Translations under genes and position numbers: made by a program | Notes under the pieces: model-generated | The model's database searches: none | What the model saw: the letters and a program-made list of their open reading frames with translations, nothing else | Told to the model about the DNA's origin: nothing | From: Bradyrhizobium rifense | Lineage (GTDB): Bacteria > Pseudomonadota > Alphaproteobacteria > Rhizobiales > Xanthobacteraceae | Direction: 5' to 3' | Assembly (NCBI RefSeq): GCF_008123425.1 | Contig: NZ_VSSS01000051.1 | Coordinates: 62,001-126,000 of the forward strand | DNA: 64,000 nt | Part shown: positions 16,743-25,067 of the stretch, one piece after another | Layout: each line of letters begins with the position of its first letter | How positions within the stretch are numbered: position 1 is the first letter of the stretch

Positions 16743-17588
16743 ATGTCCCTGTCCGCCCTGGAATCCACCATCAACAGCGCCTTCGACGCGCGCGACGGCA
16801 TCTCGACCTCGACCAAGGGCGAGGTCCGCGAGGCCGTGAACCAGTCGCTGGAGATTCTGGACAAGGGCGAGGCGCGCGTTGCCGAGCGCGGCGCCGACGG
16901 CAAGTGGAAGGTCAATCAGTGGCTGAAGAAGGCCGTGCTGCTCTCCTTCCGCCTCAACGACATGGACGTCATTCCCGGCGGCCCGGGCCAGGCGAACTGG
17001 TGGGACAAGGTGCCCTCGAAGTTCGAAGGCTGGGGCCCGAACCGTTTTCGCGATGCCGGTTTTCGCGCGGTGCCGGGCGCGGTCGTGCGCCGCTCGGCCT
17101 TCATCGCCAAGAACGTCGTGCTGATGCCGTCCTTCGTCAATCTTGGCGCTTACGTCGATGAGAGCACCATGGTCGACACCTGGGCCACCGTCGGTTCCTG
17201 CGCGCAGATCGGCAAGCGCGTGCACATCTCCGGCGGCGCCGGCATCGGCGGCGTGCTCGAGCCGCTCCAGGCCGAGCCCGTGATCATCGAGGACGACTGC
17301 TTCATCGGCGCCCGCTCCGAGGTCGCCGAGGGCGTCATCGTGCGCAAGGGCGCGGTGCTGGCGATGGGCGTGTTCCTGGGCGCCTCGACCAAGATCGTCG
17401 ACCGCGAGACCGGCGAGATCTTCATCGGCGAAGTGCCTGAATATTCGGTGGTGGTACCCGGCGCGCTGCCCGGCAAGCCCATGAAGAACGGCCAGATCGG
17501 CCCGAGCACCGCCTGCGCCGTGATCGTCAAGCGCGTCGACGAGCGCACGCGCTCGAAGACCAGCATCAACGAGCTGCTGCGGGATTAA
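16743..17588 (+). CDS. dapD: 2,3,4,5-tetrahydropyridine-2,6-dicarboxylate N-succinyltransferase
   Basis: Protein of 281 residues. It transfers succinyl from succinyl-CoA to tetrahydrodipicolinate in the succinylase branch of lysine and diaminopimelate synthesis. An N-terminal helical domain (LNDMDVIPGGPGQANWWDKV) leads into a left-handed beta-helix built of hexapeptide repeats (VVLMPSFVNLGAYVDESTMV, SCAQIGKRVHISGGAGIGG, IIEDDCFIGARSEVAEGVIV). The C-terminus ends TSINELLRD, characteristic of DapD. It acts one step before DapC and two before DapE, whose gene is at 18468. Start ATG 16743 with GAGAGGA upstream. Confidence 0.98.
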   Translation: MSLSALESTINSAFDARDGISTSTKGEVREAVNQSLEILDKGEARVAERGADGKWKVNQWLKKAVLLSFRLNDMDVIPGGPGQANWWDKVPSKFEGWGPNRFRDAGFRAVPGAVVRRSAFIAKNVVLMPSFVNLGAYVDESTMVDTWATVGSCAQIGKRVHISGGAGIGGVLEPLQAEPVIIEDDCFIGARSEVAEGVIVRKGAVLAMGVFLGASTKIVDRETGEIFIGEVPEYSVVVPGALPGKPMKNGQIGPSTACAVIVKRVDERTRSKTSINELLRD

Positions 17589-17614
17589 GTTTTACCCGCG
17601 AACCACACGAACCA

Positions 17615-17748
17615 CACCCCGAGGTGGCCGCCTCTTCGGCGGCCCTCGAAGGGCGACGGCCCGGCTGCCAGCTACATCCCGGCCGCTCATCCTTCGAGGC
17701 TCCCGGCGCGATGCTTTGCATCGCGCCACTCGCACCTCAGGATGACGG
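17615..17748. repeat. Intergenic hairpin-rich repeat, family F
   Basis: The 238-base gap after dapD holds stacked palindromes: CCGCCTCTTCGGCGG, and GGCGCGATGCTTTGCATCGCGCC with a long perfect stem. They are bounded by CCGAGGTGG and CACCTCAGGATGACGG. Such mosaic elements are typical of Bradyrhizobium intergenic DNA. No gene is seen in the gap. Confidence 0.55.
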
Positions 17749-17826
17749 GTCGGATAGCTAATCGAACCCACCCTCCCTCCATCGCGACCAATTCCCGGGC
17801 GGCTCCTTCCGCCCGGAGCCTTTGCC

Positions 17827-18471
17827 ATGGACTGGAGCTGGTATCTGTTTCGCTTCGACGGCCGCATCAACCGCGCTCTGCTGTGGCAGGCGCTGCTGAT
17901 CGTTGCCGTGCTGGTGGCGTTGCTTGGAGTGATCAGTCAGGTCATCCATCTCATCAGCGCCACGGGATCTCTAAAATTCTCTTTGAAGCTCGATTTCGAC
18001 TTCGGCCTCGACGATCTGTTCAAGGCCGCTGATCCCAGGACCTACCGTTTGCAGGCATCTGGCGACCGCGCGACCCTGGTTCTGAGTGCCCTCGGCGCCA
18101 TGCTGTTCTTCTGGATCTACCTCGCGACGGCGATCAAGCGGCTGCACGATCGCGACAGAAGCGGCTGGTGGATCGTTCCCTTTTTCTTCGTCCCCAGACT
18201 GCTATTTCATTTCTGGGAGTGGCTTCCCGACGCCAACTGGTTTCTTCCGTTCGACTGGGCCATCCACGCGCTGTGGCTGTGGGGTATCGTCGAGATGTTC
18301 TTCCTGCGCGGCACGTCGGGCAGCAACCGGTTCGGTCCTGATCCACTGGCCGAGATCCAGCTCGCCTCCGACAGATCCCCTGCGAAAAGCTGGGACCAGC
18401 AGCGCGAGATCGAATTTGTCCCGCCCAGCGCTAGCCCACCCGGCGGCATGCATGTTAAGCGGGGCGCATGA
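17827..18471 (+). CDS. DUF805 domain membrane protein
   Basis: Protein of 214 residues. It opens MDWSWYLFRFDGRINRALLW, matching the F-x-G-R-x-x-R start of DUF805. Membrane helices lie at about 18-42 and 85-103, then a conserved AIKRLHDRDRSGWWIV segment and further helices to about residue 160. The last 50 residues are polar and proline-rich. DUF805 proteins are inner-membrane proteins of unknown function. The stop overlaps the dapE start by four bases, so dapE translation is coupled to it. Confidence 0.85.
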   Translation: MDWSWYLFRFDGRINRALLWQALLIVAVLVALLGVISQVIHLISATGSLKFSLKLDFDFGLDDLFKAADPRTYRLQASGDRATLVLSALGAMLFFWIYLATAIKRLHDRDRSGWWIVPFFFVPRLLFHFWEWLPDANWFLPFDWAIHALWLWGIVEMFFLRGTSGSNRFGPDPLAEIQLASDRSPAKSWDQQREIEFVPPSASPPGGMHVKRGA

Positions 18472-19634
18472 CCGATGCTCTGTCCATTGCCCGCGACCTC
18501 ATCCGCTGCCCCTCGGTAACCCCGGCCGATGCCGGCGCGCTGGGCGTGCTTGAAAAAGCTCTCAATGCAGCCGGCTTCACCTGCCACCGCGTGACGTTCA
18601 GCGAACCCGGCACCGCCGATGTCGATAATCTCTACGCGCGGATCGGCACTGAAGGGCCGCACATCACCTTCGCCGGCCACACCGACGTGGTGCCGCCTGG
18701 CGACGAGAGCGCCTGGAGCGTCGGTGCTTTCTCGGGCGAGGTGAAGGACGGTTTCCTGCACGGCCGCGGCGCGGTCGACATGAAGGGCGGCATCGCCTGC
18801 TCGGTCGCCGCGGTGCTGGAGCATCTCGCTGCCAACGACGGCAAGCCGCGCGCAGACGGCAAAGGCTCGATCTCGTTCCTGATCACCGGCGACGAGGAAG
18901 ATGTTTCGATCAACGGCACCATCAAGCTGTTGCAGTGGGCCGCCGAGCGCGGCGAAAAGTTCGATCATTGCGTGCTCGGCGAGCCCTCCAATGTCGAGGC
19001 GCTCGGCGACACCATCAAGGTCGGCCGCCGCGGCTCGCAATCCGGCACGCTGTATGTCGACGGCGTGCAGGGCCATGTCGCCTATCCGCATCGCGCGGCC
19101 AATCCGGTGCCGGATATTTCACGACTGATCGTGGCAATCAGCGACGAGCCGCTCGATCATGGCAGCGCGCAGTTCCAGGCCTCCAATCTCGAATTCACCT
19201 CGGTCGACGTCGGCAACAAGGCCAACAACGTCATCCCCGGCGAGGCCCGCGCAAAGTTCAACATCCGCTACAACGACAACCATACGCAGGCGAGCCTGCG
19301 CGAGCTGGTCGAAACGCGCCTGACAAAGGCCTGCGGCAACCGCATCCGCGCCCGCATCGTCTGGGAGCCGTCGAACTCCAACGTGTTCGTGACCAAGCCC
19401 GGCCCGTTCACCGATCTCGCGGTCTCCGCGATCGAGGAGGTCACGGGCCGCAAGCCGGAGCTGTCGACGAGCGGTGGCACGTCGGATGCGCGCTTCATCT
19501 CGAGCTATTGCCCGGTGATCGAGTTCGGTCTGGTCGGCCAGACCATGCACCAGGTCAACGAGCGCGTGCCGGTTAAGGACCTGGAGAAGCTGACGAAGGT
19601 CTATCGCGGGATATTGACGCGGTATTTTGGGTAG
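18468..19634 (+). CDS. dapE: Succinyl-diaminopimelate desuccinylase
   Basis: Protein of 388 residues of the M20 metallopeptidase family. It hydrolyses N-succinyl-LL-diaminopimelate to LL-DAP and succinate in lysine and cell-wall synthesis. Metal ligands are visible: His in FAGHTDVVPPGD, bridging Asp in GRGAVDMKGG, Glu pair in ITGDEED (catalytic and ligand), Glu/Asp around VLGEPSN and His in QTMHQVNER. The dimerisation domain lies between about residues 180 and 295. Length and motifs are standard. It continues the dapD pathway. Confidence 0.97.
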   Translation: MTDALSIARDLIRCPSVTPADAGALGVLEKALNAAGFTCHRVTFSEPGTADVDNLYARIGTEGPHITFAGHTDVVPPGDESAWSVGAFSGEVKDGFLHGRGAVDMKGGIACSVAAVLEHLAANDGKPRADGKGSISFLITGDEEDVSINGTIKLLQWAAERGEKFDHCVLGEPSNVEALGDTIKVGRRGSQSGTLYVDGVQGHVAYPHRAANPVPDISRLIVAISDEPLDHGSAQFQASNLEFTSVDVGNKANNVIPGEARAKFNIRYNDNHTQASLRELVETRLTKACGNRIRARIVWEPSNSNVFVTKPGPFTDLAVSAIEEVTGRKPELSTSGGTSDARFISSYCPVIEFGLVGQTMHQVNERVPVKDLEKLTKVYRGILTRYFG

Positions 19635-19636
19635 GC

Positions 19637-19793
19637 TCTTCTCCCTCGCCCCGTTCTTACGGGGAGAGGGTCGGGGTGAGGGGCTGTCTCCGCAATCACG
19701 GTGATAGCGGACTCGCGGAGAGCCCCCTCACCCGCCTCGCATCTTCGATGCGATGCGGCCTCTCCCCGCAAGCGGGGAGAGGCGAGGAAAGAG
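19637..19793. repeat. Intergenic inverted repeat, family B (long copy)
   Basis: Between the converging dapE and truA genes, CTCCCTCGCCCCGTTCTTAC and GGGGAGAGGGTCGGGGTGAG are answered by CCCCTCACCC and CTCTCCCCGCAAGCGGGGAG, with an inner GCATCTTCGATGC hairpin. Relatives lie at 23382-23546, 33237-33374 and 51924-51970. It may act as a bidirectional terminator. Confidence 0.7.
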
Positions 19794-20531
19794 TCAATAG
19801 TCCACCTTCACCAGATACAGCCCCTCCGGCGGCGCGACGATGCCGCAGGCGGCGCGATTGCGAGCTTCTAGCGCTGCGGAGAGATCGTCTGCGGTCCAGC
19901 GGCCTTCGCCGACCCAGACCAGCGATCCGACCATCGAGCGGACCTGGCTGTGCAGGAACGAGCGCGCCGAGGTGACGATGATGATCTCGCGCCCATCGCG
20001 CAGCACGTCGAGCTGGTCGAGCGTCTTCTCCGGCGACTTGGCCTGGCACTCGGTGTCGCGAAAGGTCGTGAAATCATGCTTGCCGAGCAGACGCTGTGCG
20101 GCAACATGCATCGCGTCGGCATCGAGCCGCCGCGGCACGCGCCAGGCATGGCCGATGTCGAGGGCGAGATTGGCGCGGGTGTTGACGACGCGGTAGCGGT
20201 AGTGCCGCTTCACGGCCGAGAAGCGCGCCTCGAAGGTATCAGGCACGATGTCGGCTTCGAGGACCGCAATCGGATGCGGGCGCAAATGCGCATTCAAGCC
20301 ATCGCGAAAACGGCCCGGCGGAAATGGCTTCTCGATGTCGACATGCGCGACCTGGCCGCGCGCATGCACGCCGGCATCGGTGCGGCCCGCGCCGTGCACC
20401 CGCACATCCGCGCCGGTCATCGCCTTCACCGCCGCTTCCAACGCGCCCTGCACCGACGGCAGCGTGTCCTGCACCTGCCAGCCGAAGAACGGCGCGCCGT
20501 CATATTCGATGGTGAGCTTGTAGCGTGGCAT
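19794..20531 (-). CDS. truA: tRNA pseudouridine(38-40) synthase
   Basis: Protein of 245 residues. It converts uridines 38-40 of many tRNA anticodon arms to pseudouridine. Motifs: LTIEYDGAPFFGWQ at the start, the catalytic aspartate in GAGRTDAGVHARGQV (the invariant R-T-D-A-G-V-H), RYRYRVVN, HDFTTFR and LHSQVRSMVGSLV. ATG 20531 shares its A with the fmt stop codon (TGATG), so fmt and truA are translationally coupled. Standard length. Confidence 0.97.
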   Translation of the reverse strand: MPRYKLTIEYDGAPFFGWQVQDTLPSVQGALEAAVKAMTGADVRVHGAGRTDAGVHARGQVAHVDIEKPFPPGRFRDGLNAHLRPHPIAVLEADIVPDTFEARFSAVKRHYRYRVVNTRANLALDIGHAWRVPRRLDADAMHVAAQRLLGKHDFTTFRDTECQAKSPEKTLDQLDVLRDGREIIIVTSARSFLHSQVRSMVGSLVWVGEGRWTADDLSAALEARNRAACGIVAPPEGLYLVKVDY

Positions 20532-21466
20532 CAGACGAGCCGCATCGGCGGCTCGACCTTCACGCCGCGCAGGAAGTCGGTGGCCTGCATCCGGGCCTTG
20601 CCCTCGCGCTGCAGCTCGAGGATGCGGATCGCGCCCTCGCCGCAGGCGATGGTAAGCTGGCCATCGAGCACCTCGCCCGGCGCACCGGAGCCCTTCGCCA
20701 GTTCGCAGCGCAGGATTTTTACGCGCGCATTCTCCGTGACGCCGGCAAGCTCGGCCCAGGCGCCGGGAAACGGCGACAGGCCGTGGATGTGGCGCAGCAC
20801 CGCGTGCGCGGACTTGCTCCAGTCGATCCGCGCCTCCGCCTTGTCGATCTTGGCCGCGTAGGTGACGCCCTCCTCGCTCTGCTTCTTGACTTGGAGGCCA
20901 CCGCGGTCGAGCGCGGCCATCGCGCGCACCATCAGATCGGCACCAAGCCGGGACAGGCGATCGTGCAGATCGACCGCGGTCATGTTGTCGGTGATCGCGA
21001 GCCGCTCGGCCATGGCGACGTCGCCGGTGTCGAGGCCGACATCCATCTTCATCACCATGACGCCGCTCTCGGCATCGCCGGCCATGATCGCGCGGTTGAT
21101 CGGGGCTGCACCGCGCCAGCGCGGCAACAGCGAGGCGTGGAGATTGTAACAGCCGAGCTTTGGCGCATCGAGGATCGCCTGCGGCAGGATCATGCCGTAG
21201 GCGACGACGACGGCCGCATCGGCCTCAAAGGCGCTGAACTCGTCGAGCGCCTCCTGCGTCTTCAGCGTCTTCGGCGTCAGCACGGGCACGCCTAGTTTTC
21301 GCGCGGCTTCCTCGACCGGCGTTGGCTGCAATTGCAGCCCGCGCCGCCCGCCGGGCTTCGGCGCGCGGGTGTAGACGGCCACGATCTCGTGGCCGTGCGC
21401 GACGAGCTCGAGCAGCGTCGGTACGGAGAAATCGGGCGTGCCCATGAAGATCAGGCGGAGGGGCAT
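20531..21466 (-). CDS. fmt: Methionyl-tRNA formyltransferase
   Basis: Protein of 311 residues. It formylates initiator Met-tRNA using 10-formyl-tetrahydrofolate. N-terminal domain: LRLIFMGTPDFSVPTLLELV, the folate/catalytic segment LHASLLPRWRGAAPINRAI (Asn-His-Asp type active site with a downstream Asp in MDVGLDTGDV). C-terminal OB-like domain from about residue 205 (HGLSPFPGAWAEL is the conserved boundary motif). It follows def after a 12-base gap, the normal def-fmt pairing that adds and later removes the formyl group. Confidence 0.97.
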   Translation of the reverse strand: MPLRLIFMGTPDFSVPTLLELVAHGHEIVAVYTRAPKPGGRRGLQLQPTPVEEAARKLGVPVLTPKTLKTQEALDEFSAFEADAAVVVAYGMILPQAILDAPKLGCYNLHASLLPRWRGAAPINRAIMAGDAESGVMVMKMDVGLDTGDVAMAERLAITDNMTAVDLHDRLSRLGADLMVRAMAALDRGGLQVKKQSEEGVTYAAKIDKAEARIDWSKSAHAVLRHIHGLSPFPGAWAELAGVTENARVKILRCELAKGSGAPGEVLDGQLTIACGEGAIRILELQREGKARMQATDFLRGVKVEPPMRLV

Positions 21467-21478
21467 CGACGGAGAACC

Positions 21479-22003
21479 TTACTCCGCGCGCTTCGCGGCT
21501 TTCTCGAACTTCTTGATCACACGGTCGCGCTTGAGCTTTGAGAGATAGTCGACGAACAGCACGCCGTTGAGATGGTCGATCTCGTGCTGGATGCAGGTGG
21601 CGTAGAGGCCTTCGGCGTCCTCCTCGTGCACCTTGCCGTCCAGATCGGTGAAGCGCACGCGGACCTTCGCCGGCCGCTCGACCTCCTCGTAATATTCGGG
21701 GATCGACAGGCAGCCTTCCTCGTAGACCGACAGATCCTCGGAGGATGCGATGATCTCGGGATTGATGAAGACGCGCGGCTCCGGCTTGGTCTCGCCGTCC
21801 TGGTCGGGCTTGGCAAGGTCCATGGTGATCAGCCGCAGCGGCTGCGCGATCTGGATCGCCGCCAGGCCGATGCCGGGCGCGTCATACATGGTCTCGAACA
21901 TGTCGTCGGCAAGCTTGCGGATCTCCGGCGTGACCTTCTCGATCGGCTTGGAGACCAGACGCAGCTGCTTGTCGGGCAGGATGATGATTTCTCTGAGGGC
22001 CAT
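21479..22003 (-). CDS. def: Peptide deformylase
   Basis: Protein of 174 residues. Removes the N-terminal formyl group from nascent proteins using a catalytic metal, usually Fe(II). All three motifs are present: GIGLAAIQI (motif 1), EGCLSIP with the metal Cys (motif 2) and QHEIDHLNG with two metal His and the catalytic Glu (motif 3). It has the usual MALREIIILPDKQLRLVSKP start. First gene of the def-fmt-truA unit; its promoter must lie in the gap with rmuC. Confidence 0.97.
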   Translation of the reverse strand: MALREIIILPDKQLRLVSKPIEKVTPEIRKLADDMFETMYDAPGIGLAAIQIAQPLRLITMDLAKPDQDGETKPEPRVFINPEIIASSEDLSVYEEGCLSIPEYYEEVERPAKVRVRFTDLDGKVHEEDAEGLYATCIQHEIDHLNGVLFVDYLSKLKRDRVIKKFEKAAKRAE

Positions 22004-22065
22004 GGCGGCGATTTAAGCCGCATGCCGGATGCGGTCAATGCGGCTCGGAACCCCGTTAACGCTCC

Positions 22066-22125
22066 GGTAACCATAAAACTTCAGGTTTCGTTAATCATAA
22101 AAATTAGGGATCGGTTAACCATAAA
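22066..22125. repeat. Three 12-bp direct repeats phased at 24 bp, between def and rmuC
   Basis: GGTAACCATAAA (22066-22077), GTTAATCATAAA (22090-22101) and GTTAACCATAAA (22114-22125) start exactly 24 bases apart, in the 171-base divergent gap. The core TTAACCAT resembles the half-site described for the cell-cycle regulator CtrA in alphaproteobacteria; that link is inference. Confidence 0.6.
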
Positions 22126-22174
22126 TGTTCGCTATTCGTTCGTGCGAACAGGCGAATCGGGTAGAAGGGCTGGC

Positions 22175-23377
22175 ATGAACGAGATCATTTTCATGCTGGG
22201 CGACTGGCCGGTGCGCAGCATCGATGCGCTGATCGGCTTCGGCGTCCTGGTCCTCATCCTGCTGATCGCCATTGCGGTCGTGATCGCGCGATCCGGGCGG
22301 CGCGGCGCGGAACTCGCCATGGCGCACGCCATCCGCGCCGACGAGCTCGAGGAGCGCCTCAGCCAGGTCCTGCACGCCCAGAGCGAGGCCGCCGGCCGGG
22401 CCGACGCCATGACCCAGGCGCTGGCCGGCCGTCAGGCCGAGATGGCGCGCGCAGTCAACGAGCGGCTGGACTCGGTGACCCATCGGGTCGGCCAGTCCAT
22501 GGAACATTCGACCCGCAACACCATGGAGAGCCTGCGCGCGCTGCACGAGCGGCTCGGCATCATCGACAACGCGCACAAGAACCTCACCGACCTCACCACG
22601 CAGGTGACGACCTTGCGCGATGTGCTCGCCAACAAGCAGTCGCGCGGCGCCTTCGGCCAGGCGCGGATGGAGGCGATCGTCCAGGACGGTCTGCCGAAGG
22701 GTGCCTACGAATTCCAGTTCACTCTCTCGACGGGAAAACGGCCCGACTGCGTCGTGTTCCTGCCCGATCAGCGCCCGCTCTGCATCGACGCGAAGTTTCC
22801 GCTTGAGGCGATGACCGCGCTGCACGATGCCCGGACCGATGAAGAGAAGCGCCTCGCCACGCAGCGGCTGCGCGGCGACGTGATGAAGCATGTCAGCGAC
22901 ATCGCGGAAAAATACCTCGTCACCGGCGAGACCCAGGAGATGGCGCTGATGTTCGTGCCGTCGGAATCGGTCTACGCCGAGATCCATGACGGTTTCGACG
23001 ACGTGATCCAGAAGGCCTATCGCGCCAAGGTGGTGCTGGTGTCGCCGTCGCTGCTGATGCTCGCGATCCAGGTGATGCAGCAGATCATGAAGGACGCGCG
23101 CATGCGCGATGCCGCTGACCAGATCCAGACCGAAGTGATCAAGCTCGGCGACGATCTCGGCCGCCTGCGCGAGCGCGTGCTGAAATTGCAGAAGCACTTT
23201 GCCGACGCGAACGAGGACGTCCGCCAGATCCTGATCTCCGCCGACAAGATCGAAAAACGCGCAGGGCGAATCGAGGAGCTCGATTTCAGCAAGACGGAAG
23301 CGCCGGCAGAGGGCCCGCGGCTGGTGGCAACCGGCGCGCCGGAGCTGTTTCCAAGGAAGCTCCAGGCGGGGGAGTAG
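22175..23377 (+). CDS. rmuC: DNA recombination protein RmuC
   Basis: Protein of 400 residues from ATG 22175 (GTAGAAGGG upstream; the longer upstream frame is antisense to def). A membrane helix at about residues 18-40 (IGFGVLVLILLIAIAVVIAR) is followed by coiled-coil and then the RmuC nuclease-like domain: LANKQSRGAFGQARMEAIVQ, RPLCIDAKFPLEAM and YAEIHDGFDDVIQKAYRAKV. The D-A-K-F-P signature is the PD-(D/E)xK-like core. RmuC limits inversions at short inverted repeats; the mechanism is not settled. Family certain. Confidence 0.93.
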   Translation: MNEIIFMLGDWPVRSIDALIGFGVLVLILLIAIAVVIARSGRRGAELAMAHAIRADELEERLSQVLHAQSEAAGRADAMTQALAGRQAEMARAVNERLDSVTHRVGQSMEHSTRNTMESLRALHERLGIIDNAHKNLTDLTTQVTTLRDVLANKQSRGAFGQARMEAIVQDGLPKGAYEFQFTLSTGKRPDCVVFLPDQRPLCIDAKFPLEAMTALHDARTDEEKRLATQRLRGDVMKHVSDIAEKYLVTGETQEMALMFVPSESVYAEIHDGFDDVIQKAYRAKVVLVSPSLLMLAIQVMQQIMKDARMRDAADQIQTEVIKLGDDLGRLRERVLKLQKHFADANEDVRQILISADKIEKRAGRIEELDFSKTEAPAEGPRLVATGAPELFPRKLQAGE

Positions 23378-23381
23378 CTTT

Positions 23382-23546
23382 CTTAACCTCGCCCCGCTTG
23401 CGGGGAGAGGTCGGATTGCGAAGCAATCCGGGTGAGGGGGTACAGGTTTCTCGACCACCTCATTCGTGGAGAGAGGCCCCTCACCCCGCCCCCTCAGGGC
23501 GAGCGAAGCTCGTCCCGACCCCGTAAGAACGGGGAGAGGGAGAAGA
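23382..23546. repeat. Intergenic inverted repeat, family B
   Basis: AACCTCGCCCCGCTTGCGGGGAGAGG and CCCCTCACCC ... CCCGTAAGAACGGGGAGAGG, arranged as in 19637-19793 but carrying an inner GGATTGCGAAGCAATCC hairpin in place of the GCATCTTCGATGC one. It fills the rmuC to MFS gene gap. Confidence 0.7.
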
Positions 23547-23579
23547 GGCAGCGCCGCCGGAATCTGCTAACACCTCCCC

Positions 23580-24944
23580 ATGACCGCACCCGACGCGACC
23601 TCCTCCACCGGCCCCGAAGCCCCTGCGACCTCCTGGCGTGACAGCCTGGCCGTCTACCTGCAACCGCGGGTGCTGATCGTGCTGTTCCTCGGTTTCTCCT
23701 CGGGGCTGCCGCTGGCGCTGTCGGGCTCGACGCTGCTGGTGTGGATGCGCGAGGCCGGGGTCGATCTCAAGACCATCGGGCTGTTTGCGCTGGTCGGCAC
23801 GCCCTACACGCTGAAATTCCTGTGGGCTCCGCTGGTGGATGCGCTGCATGTGCCGCTGTTCACCCGCGCCTTCGGGCGGCGACGCGGCTGGCTGCTGTTC
23901 TCGCAACTGCTGCTGATCGTCGCGATCCTGCTGCTGGCGATGACCGATCCCGCGCGATCACCGTTCTACGTCGCGCTTGGTGCGCTGCTGGTGGCAACGA
24001 TGTCGTCGACGCAGGACATCGTGGTCGACGCCTTCCGCGTCGAGAGCCTGCCCGAGAGCGAGCAGGCCGCCGGCATGGCGGCCTATGTCGCGGCCTATCG
24101 CATCGGCATGCTGGTCTCGACCGCTGGCGCGCTGTTCATCGTCTCCGGCTTCGAGAGCACCGGCATCACGCGCACCTCGGCCTGGATGTGGGGCTATGTG
24201 GTGATGGCGGCGATGGTGCTGATCGGGACGATCACGGCGCTCGCCGCGACCGAGCCCGAGCAATCGGTGCGGGCGGAAGCCGCGACGCACGAAGAGACCG
24301 CATTCACGCGCGTGCTGCGCGCGGCGATCGGCGCCTTCTCCGAATTCCTGTCGCGCAAGGACGCGATCGCGGCGCTCGCCTTCGTCGTGCTGTTCAAATT
24401 CACGGATGCGTTCTCGGGAACGATGACGGCGCCGTTTGTGATCGACCTCGGCTTCACCCGCAACGACTATGCGGCGATCGTGAAGGGCGTCGGGCTCGCT
24501 GCGACCCTGATCGGCGGCTTTGCCGGCGGCTTTGTCGCGCGCCGTTATTCGCTCGCGACCTCGCTCTGGATCGGCGGCGTGGTGCAGGCGCTGGCCAATT
24601 TGACCTTCTCCTGGCTCGCATTGGTCGGCACCAATCAATGGGCGCTGGCGCTCGCGATCTGCGCCGAGAATTTCACCAGTGCCGTCGGCACCGTCATCTT
24701 CGTCGCCTATCTCTCGGCGCTGTGCCAGAACCCGCTGCACACGGCGACTCAATATGCGCTACTCACCGCGCTTGCAGCGGTGGGGCGAACCTATCTCTCG
24801 TCGGGGGCCGGATTCGTGGCCGATACGACCGGGTGGCCGCTGTTCTTCGTGATCTGCGTGCTGGTGGCGATCCCGAGCCTGGTGCTGCTCGTCTGGCTGC
24901 AGAAACGCGGGCATTTCGAGGCGCTGGGGCCGGTGAGGATATAG
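23580..24944 (+). CDS. ampG: AmpG-type MFS permease (muropeptide importer family)
   Basis: Protein of 454 residues with about 12 membrane helices. The first helix region is RVLIVLFLGFSSGLPLALSG, a hallmark of AmpG (F-S-S-G-L-P). Also seen are GTPYTLKFLWAPLVDAL, ATMSSTQDIVVDAFRVESLP and VIFVAYLSALCQNPLHTATQ followed by YALLTALAA. AmpG imports GlcNAc-anhydroMurNAc peptides for cell-wall recycling and, in some species, beta-lactamase induction. No other recycling gene is nearby, so substrate is from family only. Confidence 0.88.
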   Translation: MTAPDATSSTGPEAPATSWRDSLAVYLQPRVLIVLFLGFSSGLPLALSGSTLLVWMREAGVDLKTIGLFALVGTPYTLKFLWAPLVDALHVPLFTRAFGRRRGWLLFSQLLLIVAILLLAMTDPARSPFYVALGALLVATMSSTQDIVVDAFRVESLPESEQAAGMAAYVAAYRIGMLVSTAGALFIVSGFESTGITRTSAWMWGYVVMAAMVLIGTITALAATEPEQSVRAEAATHEETAFTRVLRAAIGAFSEFLSRKDAIAALAFVVLFKFTDAFSGTMTAPFVIDLGFTRNDYAAIVKGVGLAATLIGGFAGGFVARRYSLATSLWIGGVVQALANLTFSWLALVGTNQWALALAICAENFTSAVGTVIFVAYLSALCQNPLHTATQYALLTALAAVGRTYLSSGAGFVADTTGWPLFFVICVLVAIPSLVLLVWLQKRGHFEALGPVRI

Positions 24945-24953
24945 TCCTCGGTC

Positions 24954-25049
24954 CCGTAGGCTGGGCAAAGGCGCAACGCGCCGTGCCCACCATCGCACCA
25001 AACATTCGAAGGAAGATGGTGGGCACGCTTCGCTTTGCCCACCCTACGG
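24954..25049. repeat. Intergenic inverted repeat, family D
   Basis: Arms CCGTAGGCTGGGCAAAG and CTTTGCCCACCCTACGG (one mismatch) enclose inner arms CGTGCCCACCAT/ATGGTGGGCACG. Total 96 bases between the converging ampG and a minus-strand gene; a possible bidirectional terminator. Confidence 0.7.
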
Positions 25050-25067
25050 CACCTCGACTGCCGCCTC

